DNA of 7,477 nucleotides from an uncultured Achromobacter sp. (GCA_913775005.1 CAJYKY010000459.1:1-7477); one strand, 5' to 3'; counted from the first letter of the stretch, positions 1 to 6,476 are shown. Notes: generated by a model not told the origin, from the letters alone. Made by a program: numbers and translations.

Positions 1-252
1 GACGAACTCGAACCCGTGCGCCGAGGCATCTATGGCGGCGCGGCCGGCTACCTGTCTTATGGCGGCGAAATGGACGTGGCCATTGCCATCCGCACCGGCG
101 TCATTAAGGACGGCACGCTGTACGTGCAGGCCGCCGCCGGCATCGTGGCCGACTCCAACCCCGAAGCCGAATACGCAGAAACCGAAGCCAAGGCACGTGC
201 GGTGTTACGCGCCGCCGAACAGGTCCAGCACGGCCTGGACGAACCCATCTGA
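1..252 (+). CDS. trpE: Anthranilate synthase component I, C-terminal fragment
   Basis: Frame 1 is open from the first base to TGA at 250-252, giving the last 83 residues of a chorismate-utilising enzyme; the rest lies upstream of the window. TrpE, with the TrpG amidotransferase, makes anthranilate from chorismate and ammonia, the first committed step of tryptophan synthesis. Seen: the C-terminal chorismate-binding signatures DELEPVRRGIYGGAAGYL (codons 1-18), an AIRTG segment with the substrate-binding Arg (codon 31), and a QAAAGIVADS strand-loop (codons 43-52), followed by the usual KARAVLRA helix. Most TrpE proteins I know have GAG where this one has AAG (codons 45-47), a small deviation next to the active site. 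trpG follows after 44 bp on the same strand, which supports TrpE over the related PabB or isochorismate synthases. Confidence 0.95.
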   Translation, partial: DELEPVRRGIYGGAAGYLSYGGEMDVAIAIRTGVIKDGTLYVQAAAGIVADSNPEAEYAETEAKARAVLRAAEQVQHGLDEPI

Positions 253-296
253 TTCCGGCCACGGCCACAACGAACCCCGTCCGCACGGAGAGAAAC

Positions 297-863
297 ATGC
301 TGTTGATGATCGATAACTACGACTCTTTTACCTACAACCTGGTCCAGTACTTTGGCGAACTGGGCGAAGACGTGCGCGTGGCGCGCAACGACCAGATCAC
401 GCTGGAAGAGATTGCCGCGCTGAACCCGGACCGTATCTGCGTGTCGCCCGGCCCGTGCTCGCCAGCCGAGGCCGGCATCTCGGTGGCCGCCATCCAGGCC
501 TTCGCCGGCAAGAAGCCCATCCTGGGCGTGTGCCTGGGGCATCAGGCCATCGGCGCGGCGTACGGCGGCAACATTGTGCGGGCGCAGCAGATCATGCATG
601 GCAAGACCGTGCGCATCTCGCACACCGGCACCGATATCTTCACGGACCTGCCCACGCCGTACACCGTCATCCGTTACAACTCGCTGACCATCGACCCCGC
701 CACCCTGCCCGACTGCCTGGCCGTCACGGCCACCGCGCCCGATGGCGACATCATGGGCGTGCGTCACAAGACGCTGCCGCTGTACGGGGTACAGTTTCAT
801 CCGGAGTCGGTGCTCAGCGAGCACGGCCATGCCCTGCTGCGCAATTTTCTGAACCTCGCCTAA
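297..863 (+). CDS. trpG: Anthranilate synthase component II (glutamine amidotransferase)
   Basis: This 188-residue class I glutamine amidotransferase hydrolyses glutamine and channels ammonia to TrpE for anthranilate formation in the cytoplasm. It is full length for the family. Seen: N-terminal MIDNYDSFTYNL (residues 4-15), the oxyanion-loop PGPCSP (51-56), the nucleophile elbow GVCLGHQAIG with catalytic Cys79 (77-86), and the C-terminal VQFHPES carrying His168 and Glu170 of the triad. The ATG at 297 has a good GGAG ribosome site at 287-290, six bases upstream. It is a stand-alone protein, not fused to TrpD as in enteric bacteria. In many bacteria such a subunit also serves PabB in folate synthesis; the position between trpE and trpD makes tryptophan its main job, but a dual TrpG/PabA role cannot be excluded. 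Confidence 0.96.
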   Translation: MLLMIDNYDSFTYNLVQYFGELGEDVRVARNDQITLEEIAALNPDRICVSPGPCSPAEAGISVAAIQAFAGKKPILGVCLGHQAIGAAYGGNIVRAQQIMHGKTVRISHTGTDIFTDLPTPYTVIRYNSLTIDPATLPDCLAVTATAPDGDIMGVRHKTLPLYGVQFHPESVLSEHGHALLRNFLNLA

Positions 864-867
864 GACA

Positions 868-874
868 AGAAGGA
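868..874 (+). promoter_or_regulatory. Ribosome binding site that fixes the trpD GTG start
   Basis: AGAAGGA lies six bases before GTG at 881-883. The open frame extends much further upstream through trpG in another frame, but this site, the end of trpG at 863 and the known N-terminus of TrpD proteins together choose the GTG. Confidence 0.75.
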
Positions 875-880
875 CGCATC

Positions 881-1912
881 GTGACCATTTCCCCCACCGA
901 AGCCCTGACGCGTTGCATCGAACACCGCGAAATTTTCCACGACGAAATGCTGCATCTGATGCGCATGCTGATGCGCGGCGAAATGTCGCCGCAGATCGCC
1001 AGCGCCTTGCTGATGGGCCTGCGCGTCAAGAAGGAAACCATTGGCGAGATCACCGCGGCCGCCCAGGTCATGCGTGAATTTGCCACGCCAGTGGTCACGC
1101 CCAACCCGCAAGACCTGCTCGACATGTGCGGCACGGGCGGCGACGGCAGCCACACGTTCAACATTTCTACCACCGCCATGTTCGTGGCTGCGGCAGCCGG
1201 CGTGCCGATTGCCAAGCACGGCAACCGCAGCGCGTCATCGTCCAGCGGCAGCGCCGACGTGCTGGAAGCGCTGGGCGCCAATCTGACGCTGACGCCCGAA
1301 CAAGTGGCCGAATGCATCCAGACGACGGGCATCGGCTTCATGTTCGCCCCCGCACACCACGGCGCCATGAAGAACGTGGCCGCCGTGCGCAAAGAGCTGG
1401 CCGTGCGCACCATCTTCAATATCCTGGGGCCGCTGACCAACCCGGCCGGCGCAGCCAACCAGCTGATGGGCGTATTTCACCCCGACCTCGTCGGCATCCA
1501 GGTGCGCGTGCTGGAACGGCTGGGATCGCGTCACGTGCTGGTCGTGCACGGCAAGGACGGCATGGACGAAGCCTCGCTGGGCGGCGCCACAATGGTGGGC
1601 GAATTGAAAGATGGTCAAATACGGGAATATGAAATCCACCCCGAGGACTACGGGCTATCCATGATGTCCAACCGGTCCATCAAGGTGTCCAATCGCGAGC
1701 AGTCACGCGAACTTGTCATCGAGGCGCTGAACAATGTCGAGGGCACGGCCCGCGATATCGTCGCCCTGAATGCAGGTCTGGCGATCTACGCCGGCAATAA
1801 AGCCGATTCCATTCCCGCAGCCTTAGCGCTAGCATTTGAACTGATTGCCACCGGTGCGGCGCGAGCCAAGCTGGAAGAATTCTGCGCAACCACCCGGAAA
1901 TTCCTGAAATGA
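881..1912 (+). CDS. trpD: Anthranilate phosphoribosyltransferase
   Basis: TrpD transfers the phosphoribosyl group of PRPP to anthranilate, the second step of the tryptophan branch. With the GTG start at 881 the protein is 343 residues, the normal size for a stand-alone TrpD. Seen: an N-terminal helical domain (about 1-70), the PRPP-binding loop CGTGGDGS (83-90) with downstream NISTT (94-98), KHGNRS (112-117), the anthranilate-site region around GPLTNPAG (183-190), and the acidic pair in GMDE (Asp229, Glu230) that binds the second Mg-PRPP metal. The glycine/serine loop after KHGNRS reads SASSSSGSAD; many homologues have a lysine among these serines, but this position is variable in the family. 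The gene starts 17 bp after trpG and its stop overlaps the trpC start (ATGA), so it is in the same operon and probably translationally coupled to trpC. Confidence 0.96.
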   Translation: MTISPTEALTRCIEHREIFHDEMLHLMRMLMRGEMSPQIASALLMGLRVKKETIGEITAAAQVMREFATPVVTPNPQDLLDMCGTGGDGSHTFNISTTAMFVAAAAGVPIAKHGNRSASSSSGSADVLEALGANLTLTPEQVAECIQTTGIGFMFAPAHHGAMKNVAAVRKELAVRTIFNILGPLTNPAGAANQLMGVFHPDLVGIQVRVLERLGSRHVLVVHGKDGMDEASLGGATMVGELKDGQIREYEIHPEDYGLSMMSNRSIKVSNREQSRELVIEALNNVEGTARDIVALNAGLAIYAGNKADSIPAALALAFELIATGAARAKLEEFCATTRKFLK

Positions 1913-2697
1913 ACGATATTCTCGCGAAGATCCTCGCCGTCAAGGTCGAGGAAGTCGCCGCCGCTCGCCAGATGCGCAGCGAAGCCGAAGTCCTGCGCGA
2001 AGCGCAGGCACGGCAAGATGTGCGTGGCTTTGCTCAAGCCATTGAAGACAAGATTGCACAAGGCAAGGCCGGCGTCATCGCCGAAATCAAGAAAGCCTCA
2101 CCCTCCAAGGGCGTGCTGCGCGACACCTTCGCCCCGGCCGACATCGCCTCGACCTACGCTGTACACGGCGCGGCCTGCCTGTCAGTGCTGACCGATGTGC
2201 AGTTCTTCCAGGGTTCGCACGACCATCTGCGCCAGGCGCGCGCCGCGTGCTCGCTGCCCGTGCTGCGCAAGGATTTCGTGATCGATCCTTACCAGATCAT
2301 TGCAGCGCGTGCGATGGGCGCCGACTGCGTGCTGCTGATCGTGGCCGCGCTGACGCCTACGCAACTGCGCGACTACGAAACGCTGGCCATGGAATTGGGC
2401 ATGGACGTGCTGGTAGAAGTGCACGATGCGCGCGAGCTCGATGTGGCGCTGACCATGAAGACGCCGCTGCTGGGCATCAACAACCGCAACCTGCGCACCT
2501 TTGAAACCAGCTTGAAGAACACGCTGGACCTCTTGCCCAACATTCCGGCGGGCAAGCGTGTCGTGACCGAAAGCGGCATTTTGAAGCCGGAAGACGTCAA
2601 GCTGATGCGCGACCACAAGGTCAACGCCTTCCTGGTGGGCGAAGCGTTCATGCGCGCCAAGGATCCGGGTGCGGAACTCGCGCGCTTGATGGGCTAA
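1909..2697 (+). CDS. trpC: Indole-3-glycerol phosphate synthase
   Basis: TrpC is a TIM-barrel enzyme that closes and decarboxylates CdRP to indole-3-glycerol phosphate, the fourth step of the branch. The 262-residue protein is a monofunctional TrpC, without the TrpF domain found fused in enterobacteria. Seen: AEIKKASPSKG (58-68) with the conserved Glu59 and Lys61, LRKDF (119-123) with the catalytic general acid Lys121, VLVEVH with Glu170, GINNRNL (189-195) with the substrate-binding Asn, ESGI (221-224) and the phosphate-binding GEAFM (244-248). The ATG at 1909 overlaps the trpD stop by the ATGA arrangement, so translation is likely coupled. No trpF, trpB or trpA follows: the next gene is on the opposite strand. 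This fits the usual betaproteobacterial split between trpEGDC and a distant trpFBA group. Confidence 0.96.
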   Translation: MNDILAKILAVKVEEVAAARQMRSEAEVLREAQARQDVRGFAQAIEDKIAQGKAGVIAEIKKASPSKGVLRDTFAPADIASTYAVHGAACLSVLTDVQFFQGSHDHLRQARAACSLPVLRKDFVIDPYQIIAARAMGADCVLLIVAALTPTQLRDYETLAMELGMDVLVEVHDARELDVALTMKTPLLGINNRNLRTFETSLKNTLDLLPNIPAGKRVVTESGILKPEDVKLMRDHKVNAFLVGEAFMRAKDPGAELARLMG

Positions 2698-2713
2698 GCG
2701 CGGACCCAGCGGC

Positions 2714-2726
2714 CGGGCGATGCCCG
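2714..2726. terminator. Short hairpin between convergent trpC and the regulator gene
   Basis: CGGGC-GAT-GCCCG is a perfect 5-bp stem with a 3-base loop in the 32-bp gap between the trpC stop (2697) and the regulator stop (2730). It is the only structured element there and could stop transcription from both sides. There is no T tract on either strand, so it is a weak candidate; Rho-dependent termination is as likely. Confidence 0.3.
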
Positions 2727-2729
2727 ACG

Positions 2730-4640
2730 CTAGCGCGTCTTGGCCGAGCCTAGCGCAGCGGCGCGCCGATACACGGTGCTGCGGTGCACACCCAGCGCAC
2801 GCGCCGCGCGGCTGACGTTACCGCCATGCGCGGCCAAGGCGTCGCGCACCGCCGCATCCGTCATGGATTGAAGATCAGGCGGCACCGCGCGGCTTGCAAG
2901 ATCGCGCTGGCCCGCCGCCGCCACATCGCAAGCCGGCAGGTACGCGTCGGCAGACGCGCGCAGCTCAGCCGGCAGCATGTCTTCCTCTACCACGCCAGAA
3001 GGCCCCGCCAGCACGTACAACGTGCGCAGCACGGCCGCCAACTGCCGGTAGTTGCCTGGCCAGGCGTAGTCCGCCAGCCGCGTTTCGATACGCGCCGGCA
3101 ACGCGCGCCCTGCGCCGTGTGCCGCCCAGAGCGACCGCAGCAATTCCAGGCGATCGGCCCGCGCGCGCAGCGGCGCCAGCGTGACGGTGTATTCAGCAAT
3201 GCGGAAATACAAATCGGGGCGCACGGGCGCATCCGGGCCTTCGTGCGCCAACGGGCGATGCGTGGCGCACACCAGCGCAAAATCCACGAGCACGGGCCGC
3301 GCTGCGCCCAAGGGCGACACTTCACGCGTTTGCAGCACGCGCAGCAGACGCGATTGCAGCAGCAGCGGCATGTCGCCGATTTCATCCAGGAACAACACGC
3401 CGCCATGCGCTTGCCGCAGCAAGCCTTTGCTACCCTGCCGGCGCGCGCCGGTGAAGGCGCCGTCTTCGTAGCCGAAGAGTTCCGATTCGATCAGGCTTTC
3501 CGGCAGCGCAGCGCAGTTCACCGCAACGAACGGGCCGGCCGCGCGTTTGCTGCGCGCATGCAGTTGCCGCGCGAAGACTTCTTTGCCCACGCCGGTTTCG
3601 CCTTGCAGCAAGATGGACACGCCCGCGTCAGACAGATGCACCGCGCGCGCCAGCGCACCCAGCGTGGCCGCGTCGAAACTGGGTGCGCCCGGGCGCGTCG
3701 CGTCGGCGGCAGGCAAGGCGGGCAACACGGGCTGCGGCGGCCGTGAACGCGGCAGCCGCAAGCGCGCGTGATAGCTCATGCCCGTGCGCGTATGCACGCG
3801 CCCCGCCGCATCGGGGCAGCGTTCAAGCTCGCCGTCGAACACATCGGCATAGCGGTAGACGCCCAGCGCAGTGGCGGCCAGCCCCAGCGCCTGCAAGGCG
3901 CGGCGGTTGGCGCCGACGAGCAGGTCGCCCTGAAACGCCAGCAGGCCTTCACCCGGTGCGCCCAAACCCGAGTGCTCAGAATGCAGACGCAGCACGGCGT
4001 AGTGTTCGTAGGATTGTTCGAACAGCCCGTGTTCGATGACATCGACCGCGGCGCGCACCAGCGTCAGCACATCCGGGCGGATGTCGCGCGCCTGACTGGA
4101 CAGATCCAGCACGCCCAGCGTGCGGCCTTCACTGTCGGTGATGGGCACGGCCGCGCAGGTCAGGATGCGGTTGGGTTCGAAGTAGTGTTCTGCACCATGC
4201 ACGGCGATGGGCCGGCCTTCGACCAGCGCAGTGCCAATGGCGTTGGTGCCGGCCGCGGCTTCGTCCCACGGCGCGCCGGGCATCAGCGCCACGCGCGAAG
4301 CGCGGCTGGCAAAACCGGTGTCGCCACCGCTGTCCAGCACCAGCCCTTGCGCGTCAGACAGAATCACCAGATTGGCATTGCCGCCGGCTTCGCGCCGCAA
4401 ATAGGACATGGCCGGTTCGGACAGCCTGCGCAAGGCCTCGTTGCGTTGCTGGGCTTCGCGCAATTCACCTTGCGTCATCAGTTCTGCGCGGCGCACGCCG
4501 CGCATGTCAAAACCCAGGTCGGCGCAGCGGCGCCAGGAACGCAGGATCGGTTCGGCGACGATGCCGCCAGGCACCGCGCCCTGCTGGTTGAATAGCAGGC
4601 GCGCTTGCGTCAGCGCGTGCTGACGGGAATGAGAGGCCAT
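2730..4640 (-). CDS. acoR: AcoR-type sigma-54-dependent transcriptional activator
   Basis: A 636-residue bacterial enhancer-binding protein that would remodel sigma-54 RNA polymerase using ATP. Seen in order: an N-terminal AcoR-like segment with ILRSWRRCADLGFD (about 32-45); a GAF-type sensor region (about 75-210) with GTNAIGTAL and LGVLDLS; a linker (about 215-320); an AAA+ core with Walker A GETGVGKE (347-354), the sigma-54 contact loop GAFTGA (394-399), Walker B VLFLDE (415-420) and an RPDLYFR arginine-finger region (474-480); and a C-terminal Fis-type HTH (about 594-628, NVSRAARALGVHRSTVYRR). No receiver domain is present, so a small ligand rather than a kinase is expected. The ATG at 4638-4640 has AGGAGA (plus-strand 4646-4651) five bases away. 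The gene is divergent from an aldehyde dehydrogenase with a -24/-12 promoter, its likely target. The ligand (acetoin, acetaldehyde or another aldehyde/alcohol) is inferred from the family; the symbol denotes family similarity only. I find no convincing sigma-70 promoter for it. Confidence 0.9.
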   Translation of the reverse strand: MASHSRQHALTQARLLFNQQGAVPGGIVAEPILRSWRRCADLGFDMRGVRRAELMTQGELREAQQRNEALRRLSEPAMSYLRREAGGNANLVILSDAQGLVLDSGGDTGFASRASRVALMPGAPWDEAAAGTNAIGTALVEGRPIAVHGAEHYFEPNRILTCAAVPITDSEGRTLGVLDLSSQARDIRPDVLTLVRAAVDVIEHGLFEQSYEHYAVLRLHSEHSGLGAPGEGLLAFQGDLLVGANRRALQALGLAATALGVYRYADVFDGELERCPDAAGRVHTRTGMSYHARLRLPRSRPPQPVLPALPAADATRPGAPSFDAATLGALARAVHLSDAGVSILLQGETGVGKEVFARQLHARSKRAAGPFVAVNCAALPESLIESELFGYEDGAFTGARRQGSKGLLRQAHGGVLFLDEIGDMPLLLQSRLLRVLQTREVSPLGAARPVLVDFALVCATHRPLAHEGPDAPVRPDLYFRIAEYTVTLAPLRARADRLELLRSLWAAHGAGRALPARIETRLADYAWPGNYRQLAAVLRTLYVLAGPSGVVEEDMLPAELRASADAYLPACDVAAAGQRDLASRAVPPDLQSMTDAAVRDALAAHGGNVSRAARALGVHRSTVYRRAAALGSAKTR

Positions 4641-4655
4641 GCATGTCTCCTAGGC

Positions 4656-4675
4656 CAGGTGTTCTGCGACACCTG
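4656..4675. promoter_or_regulatory. Perfect 7-bp inverted repeat, likely activator site
   Basis: CAGGTGT-N6-ACACCTG is a perfect palindrome with 7-bp arms in the divergent region. It contains the 12-mer TGTTCTGCGACA (4660-4671), the first of two similar sites. It sits about 155-170 bp upstream of the predicted dehydrogenase start point, a normal distance for a sigma-54 upstream activating sequence, and only 16 bp from the regulator's start codon, which would suit autoregulation. In the regulator's mRNA the same sequence could fold into a hairpin just before its ribosome site. Confidence 0.55.
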
Positions 4676-4692
4676 TTTCGCGACACTGTCGC
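4674..4692. promoter_or_regulatory. Second TGT-N3-GCGACA site plus GCGACA-C-TGTCGC inverted repeat
   Basis: TGTTTCGCGACA (4674-4685) repeats the upstream 12-mer at a 14-bp distance. Its right half GCGACA (4680-4685) also pairs with TGTCGC (4687-4692) as a 6-bp inverted repeat around one base. Three GCGACA/TGTCGC half-sites therefore lie within 27 bp, as expected for cooperative binding of an enhancer-binding protein. An A7 tract (4693-4699) follows and may bend the DNA. Binding by the adjacent regulator is inferred. Confidence 0.55.
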
Positions 4693-4771
4693 AAAAAAAG
4701 ACAACTTATGAAAAGGCGGCCTTGCGTTGAGGCGGCCCGGGCGGCACGAAATCTACTTTCGCACGCGTGAA

Positions 4772-4797
4772 GCGGGCTGTCTAGCGGGGAAGCCCGC
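4772..4797. repeat. 7-bp inverted repeat just upstream of the -24 element
   Basis: GCGGGCT (4772-4778) and AGCCCGC (4791-4797) form a perfect inverted repeat with a 12-base spacer. It ends five bases before the GG of the -24 box, so a protein bound here would touch sigma-54 polymerase. It resembles neither the upstream TGT-N3-GCGACA sites nor an IHF site; its role is unknown. Confidence 0.45.
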
Positions 4798-4801
4798 AAC
4801 T

Positions 4802-4817
4802 TGGCATGGTCCTTGCT
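4802..4817 (+). promoter_or_regulatory. Sigma-54 (-24/-12) promoter of the aldehyde dehydrogenase gene
   Basis: TGGCATG-GTCC-TTGCT matches the sigma-54 consensus TGGCACG-N4-TTGCW at all but one base, with the invariant GG at 4803-4804 and GC at 4815-4816 correctly spaced. Transcription is predicted to begin near 4828, leaving a leader of about 42 bases before the ATG at 4870. The neighbouring gene encodes a GAFTGA-containing activator, which independently supports the call. Confidence 0.88.
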
Positions 4818-4818
4818 T

Positions 4819-4850
4819 GATAGCGGATAGGCAGCCGACTGCCGCTATCC
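4819..4850 (+). repeat. Inverted repeat spanning the predicted start point and leader
   Basis: GATAGCGG (4819-4826) pairs perfectly with CCGCTATC (4842-4849). Nested inside, GGCAG (4830-4834) pairs with CTGCC (4839-4843) around a CCGA loop. The outer left arm lies upstream of the predicted start (about 4828), so only the inner hairpin would be fully present in the RNA. It could stabilise the 5' end of the message, or the outer repeat could be a DNA operator. Function is not known. Confidence 0.4.
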
Positions 4851-4869
4851 CAACAATACGGAGACAAGC

Positions 4870-6399
4870 ATGGACATCGCGACCCGCATCACCCCGGACT
4901 CGTACGGCACCCGTCTGGACTTGAAAACGCAGTACGACAACTTCATTGATGGCAAGTGGCAGAAGCCGGCAGACGGTGAGTATTTCGATAACGTCACCCC
5001 CGTGACGGGCCTGGTGCTGAGCCGCAACGCACGCTCCAAGGAACGCGACATTGAATTGGCGCTGGACGCCGCGCATCGCGCCGCGCCCAAATGGGGTGCG
5101 ACCCCGGCCGCCGAACGCGCGCGCATGCTGATGCAGATCGCCGACGTGATGGAAGCCAACCTCGAACGCCTGGCCACCGCCGAAACCTGGGACAACGGCA
5201 AACCCATCCGCGAAGCGCGCGCCGCCGACATCCCGCTGGCCATCGACCACTTCCGCTACTTCGCCTCGTGCATCCGCAGCCAGGAAGGCGGCTTGTCCGA
5301 AATCGACAGCGACACCGTGGCCTACCACTTCAACGAGCCGCTAGGCGTCGTGGGCCAGATCATCCCGTGGAACTTCCCCATCCTGATGGCCGCATGGAAG
5401 CTTGCGCCCGCCCTGGCCGCCGGCAACTGCGTGGTATTGAAACCGGCCGAGCAGACGCCGCTGGGCATCCTCTTGCTGATGGAACTGATCGGCGACATCC
5501 TGCCCCCCGGGGTCGTGAACGTAGTGACCGGCTTTGGCCTGGAAGCCGGCAAGCCGCTGGCCTCCAGCAAGCGCATCGCCAAGATCGCCTTCACCGGTGA
5601 AACCACCACCGGCCGGCTCATCATGCAATACGCCTCGCAGAACATCATTCCGGTCACGTTGGAGCTGGGCGGTAAGTCTCCCAACATCTTCTTTGCCGAC
5701 GTGGCGTCGCAAGACGACGACTTCCTGGACAAGGCCGTGGAAGGCTTCGTCATGTTCGCGCTGAACCAGGGCGAAGTGTGCACGTGCCCCAGCCGCGCGC
5801 TGATCCAGGAATCGCTGTACGACAAGTTCATGGACCGCGCCTTGAAGCGCGTGGCCGAGATCAAGCAGGGCAACCCGCTGGACGGCGACACCATGCTGGG
5901 CGCGCAAGCGTCCACCGAGCAGCTGGAAAAGATCCTGTCGTACCTGGACATCGGCAAGCAGGAAGGCGCCGACGTGCTGGCGGGCGGATCGCGCGCGCAG
6001 ATGCAGGGTGCGCTGGAAGGCGGCTATTACGTGCAGCCCACCGTCTTCAAGGGCCACAACAAGATGCGCGTGTTCCAGGAAGAAATCTTCGGACCGGTGG
6101 TGGCGGTGACCACGTTCAAGGACGCCGACGATGCGCTGGCGCTGGCCAACGACACGCTCTATGGCCTGGGCGCCGGCGTGTGGTCACGCGACGCGAACAC
6201 GTGCTACAGGATGGGCCGCGCGATCAAGGCCGGGCGCGTATGGACCAACTGCTATCACGCCTACCCCGCGCACGCTGCGTTCGGCGGCTACAAGCAATCC
6301 GGCATTGGACGCGAGAATCACAAGATGATGCTTAACCATTATCAGCAGACGAAGAACCTGCTGGTGAGCTATTCGCCGAAGAAGCTCGGCTTCTTCTGA
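4870..6399 (+). CDS. exaC: NAD-dependent aldehyde dehydrogenase, ExaC/AcoD (acetaldehyde dehydrogenase II) type
   Basis: A 509-residue enzyme of the aldehyde dehydrogenase superfamily, expected to oxidise acetaldehyde or similar short aldehydes to the acid with NAD+. Seen: IIPWNFP (164-170) with the oxyanion Asn168, the cofactor-binding KPAEQTP (191-197), FTGET (241-245) of the NAD fold, ELGGKSPNI with general base Glu265, the active-site motif NQGEVCTCPSR (299-309) where Cys304 aligns with the catalytic Cys, and EEIFGPV (404-410) with the cofactor-contacting Glu404. The CTC-type active site and the C-terminal KKLGFF tail are typical of the ExaC/AcoD branch used in ethanol and acetoin catabolism. 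The ATG at 4870 has GGAGA (4860-4864) five bases upstream. It is driven by a sigma-54 promoter, diverges from an AcoR-like activator and precedes a DUF779 gene, an association known from other proteobacteria. Substrate is inferred. Confidence 0.92.
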   Translation: MDIATRITPDSYGTRLDLKTQYDNFIDGKWQKPADGEYFDNVTPVTGLVLSRNARSKERDIELALDAAHRAAPKWGATPAAERARMLMQIADVMEANLERLATAETWDNGKPIREARAADIPLAIDHFRYFASCIRSQEGGLSEIDSDTVAYHFNEPLGVVGQIIPWNFPILMAAWKLAPALAAGNCVVLKPAEQTPLGILLLMELIGDILPPGVVNVVTGFGLEAGKPLASSKRIAKIAFTGETTTGRLIMQYASQNIIPVTLELGGKSPNIFFADVASQDDDFLDKAVEGFVMFALNQGEVCTCPSRALIQESLYDKFMDRALKRVAEIKQGNPLDGDTMLGAQASTEQLEKILSYLDIGKQEGADVLAGGSRAQMQGALEGGYYVQPTVFKGHNKMRVFQEEIFGPVVAVTTFKDADDALALANDTLYGLGAGVWSRDANTCYRMGRAIKAGRVWTNCYHAYPAHAAFGGYKQSGIGRENHKMMLNHYQQTKNLLVSYSPKKLGFF

Positions 6400-6416
6400 T
6401 CGCTCCGGCCGGGCCA

Positions 6417-6455
6417 GCGCGCCGGGCGGCACACGCCCGGCGCGCATTCTCTTTT
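6417..6455 (+). terminator. Strong terminator-like hairpin between the dehydrogenase and DUF779 genes
   Basis: GCGCGCCGGGCG (6417-6428) and CGCCCGGCGCGC (6434-6445) form a perfect 12-bp stem with a 5-base loop. The stem is followed by ATTCTCTTTT, a T-rich tract typical of an intrinsic terminator, though interrupted by C. It starts 18 bp after the dehydrogenase stop and lies before the ribosome site of the next gene. It may end most transcripts, allow partial read-through to the DUF779 gene, or protect the 3' end of the upstream message. Confidence 0.7.
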
Positions 6456-6470
6456 GATCGCTTGTCAGAC

Positions 6471-6476
6471 AGGAGA
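6471..6476 (+). promoter_or_regulatory. Ribosome binding site that fixes the DUF779 start
   Basis: AGGAGA lies six bases before ATG 6483. It selects this ATG over an in-frame TTG at 6462, which would add seven residues and lies upstream of this site. Confidence 0.75.

Noticed and set aside
275..292. Small hairpin that might hide the trpG ribosome site
   Set aside because: Only three or four base pairs around a very small loop; not a credible attenuator.
253..296. trp leader peptide or attenuator between trpE and trpG
   Set aside because: The 44-bp gap has no Trp-codon-rich reading frame and no terminator hairpin.
57..830. 257-codon minus-strand open frame opposite trpE and trpG
   Set aside because: Shadow of the GC-rich coding strand: low-complexity Arg/Gly/His composition, no motif, and it opposes well-supported trp genes.
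2784..3746. 320-codon plus-strand open frame, and others, opposite the regulator gene
   Set aside because: Their translations are repetitive Arg/Gln/Ala-rich with no recognisable domain, while the minus strand encodes a complete AAA+ activator.
4690..4760. Possible sigma-70 promoter for the regulator (minus strand, CATAAG-like -10)
   Set aside because: No acceptable -35 box at 16-18 bp; not strong enough to list as a feature.
5341..6057. Long minus-strand open frames inside the aldehyde dehydrogenase gene
   Set aside because: Antisense shadows of a gene with all its catalytic motifs; no ribosome site or family signature.
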